From: a bacterium
GTDB taxonomy: Bacteria > UBA10199 > 2-02-FULL-44-16 > JAAZCA01
NCBI GenBank assembly: GCA_021810905.1
Contig: JAJZQH010000008.1
Location: 1-64,000, forward strand
Direction: 5' to 3'
DNA length: 64,000 bases
The position numbers and the translations under genes are program-made. Under the pieces are notes generated by a model. That model had not been told where the DNA came from. It worked only from the letters and a program-made list of their open reading frames with translations, and did not search any database. This document shows positions 63,557 through 64,000 of the stretch, in pieces; position 1 is the first letter of the stretch, and every line of letters starts with the position of its first letter.

Positions 63557-64000
63557 TCACGATTGATGGTGCAGCGCACGCCAGCGCCGCAGCCTGAAAT
63601 CCACCCATACATCGGCGACACCGAGCAGAACCAGCATCACGCTTGCCGCCTGAAGGAATATAATCATCGCTACATACGCAAGCGTGCGCAGCAGCGGAAA
63701 TCGAATACCCTGAAGCAGGTATACCGTGACCGCAAGTCCCTGGAAAAAATAAAGCGCGCCGAGCACTATGATGCAGTTGAGCGCGACCAGGGATAGCCAG
63801 CCGGTGTGCGCCGCATAGCGGTCGCCGAAAAAGGAGACGCCGGCCGCGATCACCGCCCATACCATGACATCCGGCAGCCTGAATCTTGCGACGTTGTGAA
63901 CGTGCGAAAACGGGTGATGGTTTTTGATCAACCTGCGGCCGATCACCAGGTTCACAACGACAGCGAAAATCGCAAAGACGGATACGAGCGAAGGCATCAT
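63557..64000 (-). CDS. Membrane protein, DUF2232/YybS-like, C-terminal part
   Basis: 147 residues reach the window edge. At least four membrane segments and a short basic tail. Position directly upstream of rplI on the same strand fits the DUF2232 (YybS) proteins usually found between rpsR and rplI. The reading frame begins with ATG-ATG at the edge, but the family is longer (about 300 residues), so the 5' part is most likely outside the window. Confidence 0.7.
   Translation of the reverse strand: MMPSLVSVFAIFAVVVNLVIGRRLIKNHHPFSHVHNVARFRLPDVMVWAVIAAGVSFFGDRYAAHTGWLSLVALNCIIVLGALYFFQGLAVTVYLLQGIRFPLLRTLAYVAMIIFLQAASVMLVLLGVADVWVDFRLRRWRALHHQS

Overview
The window reads as a piece of chromosome from a Gram-negative, probably anaerobic or facultative bacterium of deltaproteobacterial grade (the Desulfobacterota / Myxococcota / Bdellovibrionota neighbourhood). 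The support is two outer-membrane beta-barrels, secDF, tgt-yajC, a four-subunit pyruvate:ferredoxin oxidoreductase with a NADH-dehydrogenase-like module, pyruvate phosphate dikinase, an MglA-like GTPase and a bacterial archease. The lineage is an inference; no 16S or ribosomal operon is present to settle it. I see no phage, integrase, transposase or CRISPR array.

Layout. 0-9.4 kb: porin-like barrel, tgt-yajC-secD-secF, recJ, queC and a DUF366 gene (queuosine theme, completed by queE at 16.5 kb), then a secreted protein. 9.4-13 kb: a gene-free stretch of large palindromes, a dGTPase-like gene and a POT-type transporter. 13.4-22.2 kb: first cluster of lineage-specific large proteins (a 56-residue tandem-repeat protein and two membrane-anchored proteins) around queE. 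22-36 kb: ppdK, glyS, an efflux adaptor, a phosphodiester glycosidase-like protein, rho, dapF, a HEPN-MNT pair, dapA, dapB, folK. 36-44.5 kb: transaldolase, mglA-like, then a leftward seven-gene operon porG-porD-porA-porB-nuoE-nuoF-(HoxU/NuoG-like). 44.9-45.6 kb: second HEPN-MNT pair. 45.7-53.7 kb: second cluster of lineage-specific membrane proteins, one carrying a Clp-type AAA+ domain with altered Walker motifs. 53.9-64 kb: archease, ndk, TPR lipoprotein, gyrA, HU, a 68-residue unknown, tRNA-Arg(TCT), tRNA-Pro(TGG), rdgB, a small barrel, dnaB, rplI and the end of a DUF2232-like gene.

Two things stand out. First, five genes (four large membrane-protein genes and the 68-residue gene) share a nearly invariant upstream box, GCAACTTT-N11-GCCGATAA. 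It has the spacing and -10 of a sigma-28 (FliA) promoter, although no flagellar gene is in view. The four large proteins also share an N-terminal cysteine module (C..GxxC...P.C, later an aromatic/IC/...K block), then a linker and one membrane segment. This looks like an undescribed co-regulated envelope system.

Second, intergenic spacers are crowded with inverted-repeat elements. The strangest are hairpins whose two arms are short arrays of 7-, 8- or 9-base units. Unit sequence differs between loci, but the arms of each copy complement one another and several loops begin AAAACCTG. Copies sit against start or stop codons, one lies in frame inside tgt, and one supplies the 3' end of dapB. A GATCTACC...TTACAAAGG palindrome family and several 140-340 bp palindromes fill other spacers, including five of the six junctions of the por-nuo operon.
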